Part shown: positions 46,286 through 57,609 of the stretch, in pieces
How the letters are laid out: each line of letters begins with the position of its first letter
Numbering within the stretch: the stretch's first letter is position 1
Source of the DNA: Tritrichomonas foetus
Lineage: Eukaryota > Parabasalia > Tritrichomonadida > Tritrichomonadidae
Length of the DNA stretch: 64,000 nt
Assembly (NCBI GenBank): GCA_001839685.1
Contig: MLAK01000303.1
Location: 60,530-124,529, forward strand
Direction of reading: 5' to 3'
Program-made: the position numbers and the translations under genes
Notes under the pieces: model-generated
Seen by the model: only the letters and a program-made list of their open reading frames with translations
What the model was told of the DNA's origin: nothing
Databases searched by the model: none

Positions 46286-48022
46286 ATGCAGTTAATCAGA
46301 GGTTTAAATCAAAAATGTTACCCTAAGTACTCAGAAGGAACTAACCCAATAAAAATTTTACGTAAGATGGAAGAATTGGGATTTTTTCGTGAAATAACTG
46401 CTTATGATATGAACCTCCTCCGATGTAGTGAATATACNAANAAACTCTCTGATTACACAGATTTANAATATGNTCCTAAACTATGNACNCGATTGATTGA
46501 AAACAATAAGAAACCAACAGAATGGTCTCGTATTTATTACTCAGATTATGAAACAGATGTTACAGTATCACCCCATGTTCAATATCTTAATTGCACACTT
46601 TCACCAATTGACGGTAAACTTTACGGTAAAACATTCACTGGTGAAAATATCAATGAGCAACTACTCAATTATTTACAAAATGATTCACAAACTTATTTTC
46701 ACAATTTAAAATATGATGAATGCTTCTTCATGAACACCCCAGGATGGAAGGTACAAATTACAGAAAGAACTGGAACCATCCTTCAACTCGTCATGAAGAA
46801 ATATGAACGATTTAATAATATAAATCTCACGACTGGTAAAAAGTATTCTTCATTACAATGCACAAAAACTTTAACATTTCGTAACTCCTACTCCATCATC
46901 ACAGCCCCATTAAAAAGATTCGCATCTATGTTTAACCTTTCTGTTCATAAGGAGATAATGNCATACAAACTATACACNGCTNNNAANAGAANTAGGCACA
47001 TTTCATTCCAAGAGTTCTTTCGTCAATATCATCGTGAAAATATGGATAAAAAGTCATTCTCTCAAATTGTATCAAATTTTAAACAAATGCATAAAAACAT
47101 TAAACTCGCTAATTGTATCATCGATGATAAAATAGATATTATGAAATATGCTATCTTTTACTTCCAGAAGGATTGTTATGTATTAATGAAAGGAATGGAA
47201 AAGTTCAATAATAAATTACAACAAGTTTTTTCAGAAGCTGGAACATCAATGCTAACCGTTCATTACTATTTATCCATTTCCGCCATTGGTTACTCATTTG
47301 CTCAGAGTTACGGATGTTTTGAAGNATGTTATCAACTTGCAGGTAAACCCCAGGACTTTATCCTTCGTACTGTCAGTGGTGGAAGAACAATGACACGAAA
47401 TAATGAGAAACTTATTGTTACCGGTCGTATTCAATATTTCGATGTAGTATCTCTTTTTCCATCGGCTATGTCAGTAATGCCAGGAATAACTAAAGGCATC
47501 CCTAAAGTCATTCCTTCACACTGAACTTTGGATGAGATCCTCACTAAAGATGATTGTTATGTCGAAATAAATATTAAATCACTTATTCCACGTTCACCTA
47601 AACCTTATACCTTCGGTCTTGTATTTCACAAAAATAAAAATGGATCCAAAATCTTTGGTAACATTCCTGTNGGTCATTACCACATTCAAAAACGAGAGTT
47701 ACAAGACATTTTAACCTTTTATGATGCAGATATTGAGTTCATTCGTGGCTATTACTTCGATGAATGATATAACGACAAAATCAATACATTCATTCAGAAA
47801 TTATTCGATCTTCGTAAGAGTTATAAGAAACAGAAGAACCCATTACAAAATACAATAAAACTTCTCCTCAATCTCATTTATGGTAAATCTATTCTTAAAG
47901 CAACNGAAACNGAAAATAAATGTGTNGATCTTAAAGATCTGAATAGATACATCTGTAGACATTACAATTTCATTAAAGAGATCAATACATCCAGTGTATC
48001 ATTGGTTCTTCATGAGCAATAA
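46286..48022 (+). pseudogene. DNA polymerase B (protein-primed, Maverick type), truncated and interrupted
   Basis: Starts at ATG 46286. Exonuclease motifs: ExoI YYSDYETD (Asp near residue 87), ExoII FHNLKYDE, ExoIII YFQKDCYVL. Polymerase motif A is FDVVSLFPSAM (~386) and motif B is KLLLNLIYGK (~47866-47895). TGA codons interrupt the frame at 47522-47524 and 47765-47767. Homology stops around 47990, before motif C (YxDTDS), so the catalytic centre is incomplete. Maverick PolB enzymes replicate the element using a terminal protein as primer. About ten ambiguous bases add uncertainty. Confidence 0.85.
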
Positions 48023-48290
48023 ATACTCCGATATGATAGACTGATGGTGATGCTTTTAGATCAANGACTTTAGATAATATTCTGTTCTGAACATTATTAC
48101 CTTTCCATGTTTTAGTACTTTGGTCATAATTTAACATCCATGTCATGTTCCATGAAAGATCCTGAANTGAAAAAGTTTGACCATCAGGAAATGTGTAATC
48201 ATACGGAACATNATAAACCATTTTCCAATAATCAATACCTTCATTAGTTGTTTCAGTGATTTTGTCAGGCTTATAAAAGTAAAATATGTC
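47982..48290 (-). pseudogene. Unrecognised inverted gene fragment at the Maverick A edge
   Basis: A minus-strand frame with protein-like composition (IDYWKMVY.VPYDYTFPDGQ, WNMTWMLNYDQSTKTWKG in part). It starts within ~48290 and runs into the broken end of the polymerase gene. It contains ambiguous bases like the rest of the Maverick. It is probably another Maverick gene brought next to PolB in inverted orientation, but I cannot name it. Confidence 0.4.
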
Positions 48291-49214
48291 TTAAAAATTA
48301 GAATTCATCATTCTTCTCATTTTCCAAAATTTTCCTGATATAATTCTCTTATTTTCGCGTTCATTTTATCTCATTCTTATAATAGATACTTTTAAATATA
48401 TTTATTTTTATTTAATATTTCTTTCAAAACACAATATTAATATTTTAAGTTTAGGAAATATTATATTCTAAAAAAATTAAACGTCCCATCAAATGATTTA
48501 TAAATTTCTTCTGTTCATATTGAAGAAAAAATCTCCATCTTTTTCAATAATGTGGAATTTTCCTTCTAAATATTAAAACCCAGATTGAGTTAATTTTGAC
48601 CATTTTTCGGATTTGAACGAATCGATCACATTACCCAGAAGTCAAAAAAAAAAAAATCACAGTATAGGTTTTTCGATTGCAATATCCCAATCAAGTATTT
48701 CTGTAAAGGAGGAAGAAAAAATACTAGCAATTCATAGATTTATATATTTTTCTTTTACTTTTAAATTGACCATCAATTTCGAAAAAATTGAATCTCACAA
48801 TAATTCAGGTTGGTCGTTGAGTAATTGTATTCAAAAAAAATTGGAGATTCAAAAAATAAAAATTGGAAAAATTGGATGATTCAGAAAATAAAATGTCCAA
48901 TTGAGAAGGTAAGACCAAAAATGATCTCAAAAAAATTGGAGATTGGGACATTTGAAAATCCCCAATTTTAGGATAAATTTTATAAAATCATTTGGTGTCG
49001 ATTGTTAAAATTTTTCTACAATTATTTTTTCTGTTTGTGTTTTTCGTTTTGTTTTTAGTTTATTTTTAAACGTTATTTATAAAATTATTTTGTTTCGGGC
49101 AGTTGAGCAATATAGTTGCGAATAATGCCCGAAATTATATCTACTAGGAATTTATGACTTTTGTTGCAGTGTCTTTGGAAAATCTTTTTTTACTATTATT
49201 GTGTGTGTGCGTGT
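48291..49214. other. AT-rich region without recognised genes
   Basis: About 900 bp. The phrase AAAAAAATTGGAGATT occurs twice (near 48833 and 48929). A short GT-rich run lies at 49200-49220. No coding signal was recognised. Confidence 0.4.
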
Positions 49215-49600
49215 GTTGTGAAATTTCTTACTATTTGATCAATGAGCAGCTTTGAAACTTGCTATAAATTTAAGAAATTCGGCATTTTTTACTTTTTCCA
49301 TCGTTGATCGTACGATTGCTGGTCTATCGTTACAAAATATTTCATGAAAGTCTTTTTCAGAATTCCATCAGGTGATTTCGTTATTAACCATTTTTTTCAT
49401 ATCCCAAAGATGTTTTCTATTGGGTTTAATTCTGGAGAATGCGCTGCATTAAATAGTACTTGATGTTTTATTATACAGATTAGTTGATCCTTGGTGAATA
49501 GATATATTATCCATCCAGATAACTAAATTGCGATTTATTTTACCAACCACTCTTCAAAGAAAAGCATTAAATACGTTAGATGTAAAGCTTACTGTTGTAT
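49215..49600 (-). pseudogene. Tc1-like transposase remnant, C-terminal half
   Basis: Reading the minus strand gives NLVIWMDNISIHQ (second catalytic Asp region). After a stop and frameshift comes AHSPELNPIENI, the typical Glu motif of Tc1/IS630 transposases, followed by a helical C-terminal tail. At least one frameshift and two stops make it inactive. The first Asp and the N-terminal DNA-binding part are missing; the sequence immediately upstream is a ubiquitin peptidase fragment. Confidence 0.7.
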
Positions 49601-49603
49601 ATA

Positions 49604-49888
49604 TCAAAAAACGTATTGTAGAGAACACTTATCATAACTTCCAATGTATTGCTGCAGAAGTTCTAGAGGTGATTTATTTGATTGAAAAAAGGTTTGATTA
49701 AACAAGCAATCACAAAAAAGAATGTTTTCATTATGGAACCAGTTCGATCCACTTATTATTTGTATCTTAAATGGTTCATAATGCAGAAGAAATTGAAGAA
49801 CGCAATTGAAATAGCAGATTGTTCCAGTATTTTGGATACCAACAATTCCAAACTTCATGAATTGTTCACACCCTTCATGTAGATCCAT
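49604..49888 (-). pseudogene. Ubiquitin-specific protease (USP, C19) N-terminal fragment
   Basis: 94 residues from an ATG at 49888. FGIVGIQNTGTICYFNCVLQ matches the Cys box of USP deubiquitinases (G.xNxGxTCYxNxxLQ) including the nucleophile Cys; the usual Thr before Cys is Ile. The frame stops after ~94 residues, where full USP domains exceed 300, and no His box is seen downstream. The fragment adjoins the Tc1-like remnant, so the rest was probably lost at that junction. Confidence 0.7.
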
Positions 49889-50139
49889 TAAGATAAATGA
49901 TGTGATTTATGATGTAATATGTACATCAGATAACTTTTGAGAGATGCAGACGGATTCTTTTCTGTATCTTATATAGAAAACATTAGAAAAAGTTGTACTT
50001 GATTGTCCGATAAAAATTATATCATTTACCTGGATGAAGTATTTAACCTTAGTAGGGTCAAATGACCTTCCCCTCTGGTTCAAATTCTTGATATACTGAA
50101 GAAGGTGAATGTCAAATAACNTTGGAATGTAAATCGAAA

Positions 50140-50395
50140 TGAAAATAAATGATTTCGAAATCGTCACTTTTTTTAATAANAGCAAACGAAATGAAAATAT
50201 TATTATCGAGACGAAAATAAACTCAATCGAAATTGTCACTTTTTTTAGAAAGNATATCGAAACGGCCACTTTTTTCAATAAACTAGATCGAAATGGCCAC
50301 TTTTTGTAGAAACTATTACGAAATGAAAATAGAATGAATAGAGACAAAAATAAAAGTTACGAAACAACCACTTTTTAAAAGAAAGACAATCGAAA
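50140..50395. repeat. Degenerate tandem array around CGAAATGGCCACTTTTT
   Basis: Five or six imperfect copies of a unit built from TCGAAATNGNCACTTTTT plus TTAATAAA/AGAAA and, between pairs, ACGAAATGAAAATA-type stretches. Units are ~35 and ~70 bp long. Three n bases lie inside, suggesting merged copies. The long minus-strand frame across it (49907-50347) is a by-product of the repeat. Confidence 0.65.
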
Positions 50396-52964
50396 TGCTT
50401 AGAAAAACAAACGAGAAGGACTATATTTTCACAAAAATTATAACAGCGAAAAAAAAATAAAAATAAAAAAAATGCCATCATAATACATATTTTTCATTTG
50501 AATCCAACACTATCTGCTACCTACTTTTTCTGAGCTGTCTCTCTTGACTTTTTCAATACTTTTTAAAATTTTCAACCATTGGTGACTTACTTTTTGAACA
50601 CTTTACAACATTCAAAAAGTTACGATCGTACCAAATCGAAGCAAATTTACACTTCGCTTGATGAATATTATTTTTCTTGCACAATCTTCCTGCTGTCAAT
50701 CCAAGTTTCTTTTCTCATTCAAATATTTACTTCCTTCTATCCAGATTATTTCATTTTTAAATATTGAATCCTCCAATTCCTGAATCATTATTAATATCTT
50801 GATTAGATTGTTGAAATATGTGATAGATTAGAAGAAAAATACAGGGCGTTAACGTTTGCAAGTAAAAAACTTCAAAGATAAAGAGGAAGAAAAATAATGT
50901 AGCAAATTCGGAACATTTTTTTGGAACATTTCATTGGTGTGATTATGACGAACGGAAAAAAGAAAAGAAAAGAAATATAAGAAACAATGAAAAAGAATTA
51001 TGAGCAACTAATGGCCGCATATATTTATATATATACTATTCCTATTTTATCCTTGTATGCTCATTTTGATTTGTGATTAATACCCCGAGCAATTGCATCG
51101 CACATCTCTTTGTTTTTCGTTCAGAGTACTTCTTAAGCTAACGTGTGAGAACTGAAGAAAAAGTTCCAAACAAATGCATGTTTTCAGTAATTTCAAACAA
51201 TAACTATGCTAAGGAAAATTAGCAATAGCTTGTGTTCAGAGAACAACACGAATTCGTCATATCTGAAACAGACATATCTGCACAACAATCTCACATGACA
51301 AGTCATACATATGAGCATTGAGAAGCAGATCCGCTTTTTTCATTCCATAGAAGATGAAAAAATAGTCCGCCAAATAATTCAAAAAAACACAGGTATAATC
51401 AGCGACGAGTTTCGAATGTTTTTGAACCAATTTAGATATAGATATTCTATCAGTCATCAAGTTGTCTAAGATATTCTTCCCTGTAGGCCGAAGAGTCGAA
51501 TGAATAAGATAAAAAGTTTTATTCACGCCGAATATATAGACATTGGCACCAATTCAGAATTTGATTACCAACAATGCATCAATGATTTACAGAATCAAAG
51601 TCTTTTCAATAAAAATCAATTATTAATAGAAAATAAATCGAGAAAAATCAACCTAATTGAATATATTTTGGCATGCTTAACAGAAGGTTGACCTATGCCC
51701 AAACAGCTCGCTTTTTGAGCAAATTAAATATTGTTCCGATATCAGAGAGGGCTTTTTACTAAAAACAGAGAGAAGGGTTCTCAGAAATTTTAGCTCATGC
51801 TGTTGATGAAAGTCTCGAAAGAGCTAGATAAAAATTTAAGAGACACATTGGCAATTCGCTTCAAAAGCTTTATGAACATTTGCTGATACGATTACTGGAT
51901 TGATATATTGATTATTTCATAGTTTTCCGTGAAAATTAAAAGATGGAAAAAAAATATGATGGAACAGGAAAAGGATGGAAGCTGAATGGTTCTCCAAAAT
52001 GATTGCCAATTGGGAAAGTGACTCTTGATGAAACAAATTAATCCAAGATAATGATAATGCCATTTAGTTGATGGCTAAAGAAAGAAAGTTGTCAATGGAT
52101 CGATATCTTGATTTGAATTATATAAAAAAAAATTTAAAAAAAGTCGCGATATAAATTCAATGCAAAACATTGTAAATGATATAAGACTGTTTTGGGCAAA
52201 AATAAAGATTAATTATCGTATAAAATTTTTGGAAATGTATTTGACTTGAAGGTTTATTTTGTCACTAAAAGACCGGAATTCCTGACATATTATCACTGAG
52301 ATTGCGATTGAGAATTTACTAAAAAAAAGACATATTAGGATAATAATGGAATTTTGGTATATTGCTTGATTTTTCCAAAAAGTCTGAGTGCAATTGCATC
52401 TAAGGTGATACATCGCTTGAGGACTTGGGAATTTCACTTAGGATACTCCTTTTTAACACTGAGGGCAAGTTGGCAGACTCACTATGAAATTCTAAAAAAT
52501 GTTACCTCCAAACTTTCCCCCAATTCATCATATCTTTAATCGAGAACCGGAAAAATTCATTAAATCTTTGAAAGAGTAAGGTCAAAGATTTCCCTATTAT
52601 TTCTTAGAATTGTGCCCTGATCGTTAAATTTTAATAAAACCGTCGAATTTTTTAAAAAGCACGACTCAACAAAAGTTCGCCAATTAGATAATTAAACGAG
52701 AAAGATTTATTTTTCACGAATGATTTTTATATGATCTGCAGAACAAAAAATACGGGCTTCGACAATTAATTCTAGCAAATGCTAAAGCAGGAAGCCTTTT
52801 TTACTCCAAAATGGAGTCATAGGGGACTTTGAGAAAACAACGTTAAATAAATGTGAATCTCGTCATGTAAACATGATTATTTTTCAATCTACATTGAAAA
52901 CTTCATAAATTCATTCACTAATTTTACAAATAGCGATTACTCAGTCACCAAAAAAAAAAAATTA

Positions 52965-53063
52965 CCAGAAACTGAAACAGAAACAGCAAAACATAGAGAA
53001 ACATAGACAATAACAGAAACAACAAAACATGCAGAAACAGAAACAGAAATATCAATAGAGAAA
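52965..53063. repeat. Short CAGAAA-type repeat
   Basis: Repeated GAAACAGAAACAG / CAAAACATAGAGAAACA units, purine-rich on the + strand, with no coding potential. Confidence 0.65.
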
Positions 53064-53820
53064 TATTGATTCACCATTAATGTTTTCTGGAGATGTAAAC
53101 GATACTGCCAAAGCTTTGGTTGTTTTATCCGATTTTTCCATGATTTTTAACTTTTTTTCTTAACGTACAAATAAGTTTTCACAGACTCAAATTCAACACT
53201 GTAGTGATTACAGAAATGGTCATATGCCGACTTCGCTCTTCTATAACTATATTGGATAATTTTTCCTAAATATTTCTCTTTTCGTTGTTTTGCGCAATAT
53301 TGTTCTTCAAACGTCGTGGTTGTCTTGGTACTTATATGAATGATTCATTCGAAAGATTGACTCATCTATTATGCCAATTTGTAAACGAACATGACATTGA
53401 GTTCTTTCAGAAATATTGAATTCAGATCATTTCATGAAAACGAATTCGATTGAAAATTTCACAAACATTAATACATATATTGTGATCAAATGATGGCAGT
53501 GAAATAATAATTAATCAAATTTATTGTGATGTTTTCTGGTTCAATCATGAATTTTTTCTGTTTGTATGTGCGTAAAATTTATGCAAACATGAAAATATAT
53601 AAAAGGATTTTGAATAGGCGTAATTTATGATATCATTCTTAAAAGAATGACCAAAACCTCGTTAAAATCAATAAAATAGAGGAGAATTAAGTGAACATTG
53701 TAAACACCAATGGTGTGGCTGAACATTTTTTTTCAGAATGAATCATTTAGTAGATATATGTTTTTAAATAATAGAAGGCTTTTAAAATTATGATCTTTAA
53801 CTGATTTTGTCTAGCTTCAA

Positions 53821-53960
53821 ATGATGAATCTAAAAACTTAATGATGAACGAGGGTATTAAATGAATAATAAATGTATAAAATGATGAATAAGAACACAGT
53901 ATGAAGAATAAGAGTATTAAATGGAGAATAAATGAATAATTTGATGAATAAAAGGCTTAA
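53821..53960. repeat. Degenerate GATGAATAA repeat
   Basis: The phrases GATGAATAA, GGAGAATAAATGAATAA and GTATTAAATG recur with small changes over ~140 bp. It is a degenerate minisatellite in the gene-poor part. Confidence 0.6.
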
Positions 53961-54189
53961 AAAAATATCAAACGATAAATTTTTATTTTTTTTACAATGA
54001 TATATAAGGAATATTTCAATTCTTTGCAACACTAGCTTAGCAAAGAATAATGCAGTTTTTTTAGCAATCAAACAAGATAAATTTCAAAACTAATAAAAAA
54101 TAAAAAAAAATTAAACAATTAATTATTGAATGATGTTTACTCAAAAAGGAAAATATATATTTATTTGCACCTTATCGATTCAAAAAATT

Positions 54190-55297
54190 TTTCATGTTAA
54201 CTTTAGCACTCCTTCTTTTCATTTGACTAGTCTTTTTTTAACTTGTTTTGGACATTTATTGACATATTCTTCAAGCAGCTTCATAATTGATTCCGAATCT
54301 CGCTGAGTTAAAAACATAAGATTATCGTCTTCTCAGATTTCGGAAAAGTTTTAAAGAGAATTGTTCTTTATTAAATTTTGGCTTTTTTAACAATTCTTTC
54401 ACTATTTGTGTATAATTAGGTAATGTATAGCTTTGTTGCTTCTTGAAAGCCAGCTATGTGATCGTGCAATGAAGTATTGTCTGGAATATATCGCTTGAGG
54501 ACATGATTAAACGATTTAATGGCACATTGAGTATTGAAATCGTTTCCTTCGTTCCTGTTTGCATCATTCCAATCAGGAACATCGTATATTCCATCATATT
54601 CCAAATTTTTAATAAAATATTCGATAAAATCATCTGTTTCATGGTCAAAATGTAATAGTTGATAATATATTACGAAGTATTGTTCTTCTAAGAGCACTGG
54701 AAATCCAATAAATACTTATTTTAGTATTTGATGCAGATTAAATCTATCTTTTTCGATTTCGTAAAAATTCGGGATATTTTAGGTGATTGGCGTGAATTTG
54801 CCCTTCGACTTATTTTGGGTGTCTTGAATGCCTTTAAATAATTTATCCTCTAATGAACGAAGCTTTGGTGGTCTTTCACGCTTTCTGGGAGGCTGTTTAT
54901 TAGTTTCTTCTGGTTTATGCATTTCATATGTGCATGTAACTCGCTCTTTTACTGTCAATTTTAATTGATGCTCATATTCTTGCTGCGATTGATTAACGTC
55001 GACATCACTTTGTATAACCATCGAATTAAAGTCATATTCTTGTATCTTAGTTGACAAAATTGCCCTCTTTGAATGGACTTTCGCGATTTCTCTGAGAGAT
55101 CTCATGAATTTACTGTTTCTTCTAATGTTAAAAATACTAGTTTTCTTGTTACCCAAGACCATTTGATTGAAATTGTGATATATTGCCTTCGTATAATGAA
55201 AGCGAAATCCCATAAAGCCACATTCATCATAGTGATGACAAAGGGACTTGATCGAATTCATAAGACCTTTCCCGAAACAGATAATATTTTCTTGCAT
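54190..55297 (-). pseudogene. MULE-like (Mutator) transposase remnant
   Basis: Minus strand. 55297-54779 encodes a frame with GFMGFRFHYTKAIYHNFNQM, like the GC.FHF.QA region of MULE transposases, then a Lys/Pro-rich segment with PPRKRERPPK. After stops, 54697-54416 encodes DFIEYFIKNL...VPDWNDANRNEGNDFN and IKSFNHVLKRYIP, like the YF..W...WN......NN..E..N..LK motif near the MULE C-terminus. Reading continues with frameshifts to ~54190. Order and orientation agree, but the middle is longer than usual. The family call is tentative. Confidence 0.55.
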
Positions 55298-57609
55298 GAT
55301 TTAAATTTGATCAATTCATTGACAATATATAACTATTATGTGGTGCTTACAACATGAAATTCCCAATAATTCAAGAAAAAACAAATGAAGACAACAAGTA
55401 TATTATATCATTTAATTCTGTAGGATTCTTCTTATCAACTCCAATCTTATACTTNTTGTCAAACGTTGGGACAATGAACTTTAGTAACACATGTAGTGGA
55501 GGTTTTTGTCGTGGGAACAAAAATTCTCAAATAGTTACATTATTTTGTCACTTCTTCCACCTGAAATTGTTCGCAGGATTTCACATGTTCATCCTCCTCC
55601 TCTTGACATAACCATTTTGAATCATATTGAATTTCATTCATTAAAATTTCCTAAATTTGGTTTTTTTAACAAAATTATCACAATTCTCATTTAATTTAAT
55701 TGAATTTTTTAAAATAAAATTGAGAGCATTTCTATAAGCCGGAATTATTTGAAAATACATCATGGTTTTTATTGAATTTTGTAAAAATTTCACGTCTATT
55801 TTACCTCACAAGGCCAAAATAAAATTTCATAGCTTTTCTGCCCGTACTTTATGAAATTTAGTCAACTTTTATTTTTGCCATGATTGGTGCCAATTACTGC
55901 AAAATTAAGGACAACACTGTTGTTATAGCAGTGATACATTAGCATCTAATTAAAATCAACCTATAATAATTTCTTCTCATGAATTTAATTATCAAGTACT
56001 AATTCAATAATATTTGAGAAGGAGAATATTTCAAAATAATTTGCAAAAACGTTGGCCAAAATTTATAGAGTAGATTCAATAAATTTAACAATTTATATCT
56101 CAATTAATTGGTTTCATGGATTTGCCCTTTGGAATCCCATTGCCATCCATTCTCCAGCAAATATTTCTGGATCTGAACCAAAAATAGTTGAGAGAGCACC
56201 ATGAATTTTTTCGAAATAATGAGTGTTTTTCAGATTCTAGAAATTATTCCATAGCTTCTTATCTTTTTAATGATTTTACAGCAGAAACTTAATTTATTGA
56301 AATTTTTTACCTGTTTTCTGAACTCAATTTAACAAAATAGTGAAGTTTAGCTGATACATAAATTAATATTGAATTTTAATATTTTGTATGATAAAAAACA
56401 TCATATCAGTGTATTTATCTTTATTTCATTCATTTCTTATTTCTGGAATTTCAGGGAAGCAAAAAAATATCATCAAACAAGAATTCGAAGATCATAGCAT
56501 TGATGATCTTATTGAAGTAAAAATGCCCAATGATAATGATATTCAAGAGCAGTTGCTGATTGATCTCTTGAAATAAAATGAAGTAATGCAATATTCTTTC
56601 GTTAAAAAATGGAAAAAAGATGACTATCTTTTCATTTAGTCATGAGAAAGTCCAATCCATATAATTATCTACTAATGTATAATGGTAAGTGCCAATTTTT
56701 TAGAACACAGTGCAAAAAATTGGTCAAAAAAGATGAAAATCTACAATTTTTACTACTATTTGGTGATGAAATGGTGATACCATTTTTCAGCAAAAATACT
56801 AATAAAGATGAACAGATAAGTAATAATATATTTTTCAAAAATATATCGTGAATGATAGTAAAGAATTTTCCTTCTATTTTTCGAAAAGTTTCTTTCAAAA
56901 TGGTTTGCTTTGAATTTTTTGTGCAGAAGTTGAAAAAGAACCCACTCCCATTATCATAATATGTGATGATACTCAAAGCATTGACAATGAAATTTCCCTT
57001 GTTTATATATATATATAAATATAAAATAAGATAAAAAGAAAGAGTTGTGCTTATCATAAATTTATCGATCTAGAATTCTAATATATGGACTTTAAACCTG
57101 GTTCAATTGAATAAACTCGAAATTTCTAAATTTATCATACCATAGGCCATGCTTCTAAAGAAGATTTTCATCTATTTAAACAAACATATGTTAAAAAAAT
57201 GTGGAACATTCGATGAGATATATCGCAATGAATCACCAGTTACTCTTTTCAAAGATTTCACATATTTTCCCAAAAATATGAATCGATTAATTTATTACTA
57301 AAATGTTATTCACTTAAGGCTTATATTTTGCTTCAAAGAATGCTGTTATTGTTTAAAAAATGAGATAATGTTACATTTTAATATACTGAAAATCAATTTT
57401 TATCTTATTTTGCTCGACCAAAATAAGCATCACTGTATTCTAACATCGACAACATCAATAGGAATATCTAAATTATTTGCTTAAATCAAAAAAATAAATT
57501 GTCCTTGAGTATCGATGGCTTGAATAGGCCTATTTATCCATTATTTGCAGACTGATTGAAGACATATTTTTATTTTGACTGTAAAATTGCTGTTACTCTT
57601 TTAAATAGT
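55298..57609. other. AT-rich region without recognised genes
   Basis: About 2.3 kb. Only short frames (for example 56388-56576 + and 56642-56851 +) with Lys/Asn/Ile-rich composition. One n at 55455. A minus-strand stretch around 55430-55610 contains several Cys codons and could be a decayed zinc-finger part of the MULE-like gene, but this is not firm. Confidence 0.35.

Larger units (their letters stand above)
42638..48290 (+). mobile_element. Maverick/Polinton copy A, truncated at both ends
   Basis: The block holds HNH endonuclease fragment, A32/FtsK-type packaging ATPase, small basic protein, acidic protein, lysine-rich coiled-coil protein, two small proteins and DNA polymerase B, all on +. 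This gene set defines Maverick/Polinton elements, which are abundant in trichomonads. No terminal inverted repeats, integrase or capsid gene were recognised. The left side ends at the Tc1-Myb transposase. The right side ends inside the polymerase gene, next to an inverted fragment. Ambiguous bases are scattered throughout. Copy B (59.7-63.6 kb) shares the region from 44.68 to 46.6 kb. Confidence 0.85.
50396..54189. other. Long AT-rich region with only unrecognised short frames
   Basis: About 3.8 kb. Frames at 51257-51526 (-), 51500-51691 (+) and 52354-52539 (+) have somewhat protein-like composition but no match I know; they may be decayed host or transposon genes. The region includes two simple-repeat patches listed separately. 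No RNA gene was recognised. Confidence 0.4.

Noticed and set aside
47522..47524. TGA read as tryptophan (altered genetic code)
   Set aside because: Several sound host genes in this window end in TGA, and interruptions by TAA/TAG and frameshifts also occur in the Mavericks; simple decay explains it.
48613..48879. 88-codon plus-strand frame as a gene
   Set aside because: Low-complexity Lys/Ile/Phe composition in an AT-rich stretch with a local repeat; no protein-like pattern.
49907..50347. 146-codon minus-strand frame as a membrane protein
   Set aside because: The hydrophobic repeats come directly from the CGAAATGGCCACTTTTT tandem array.
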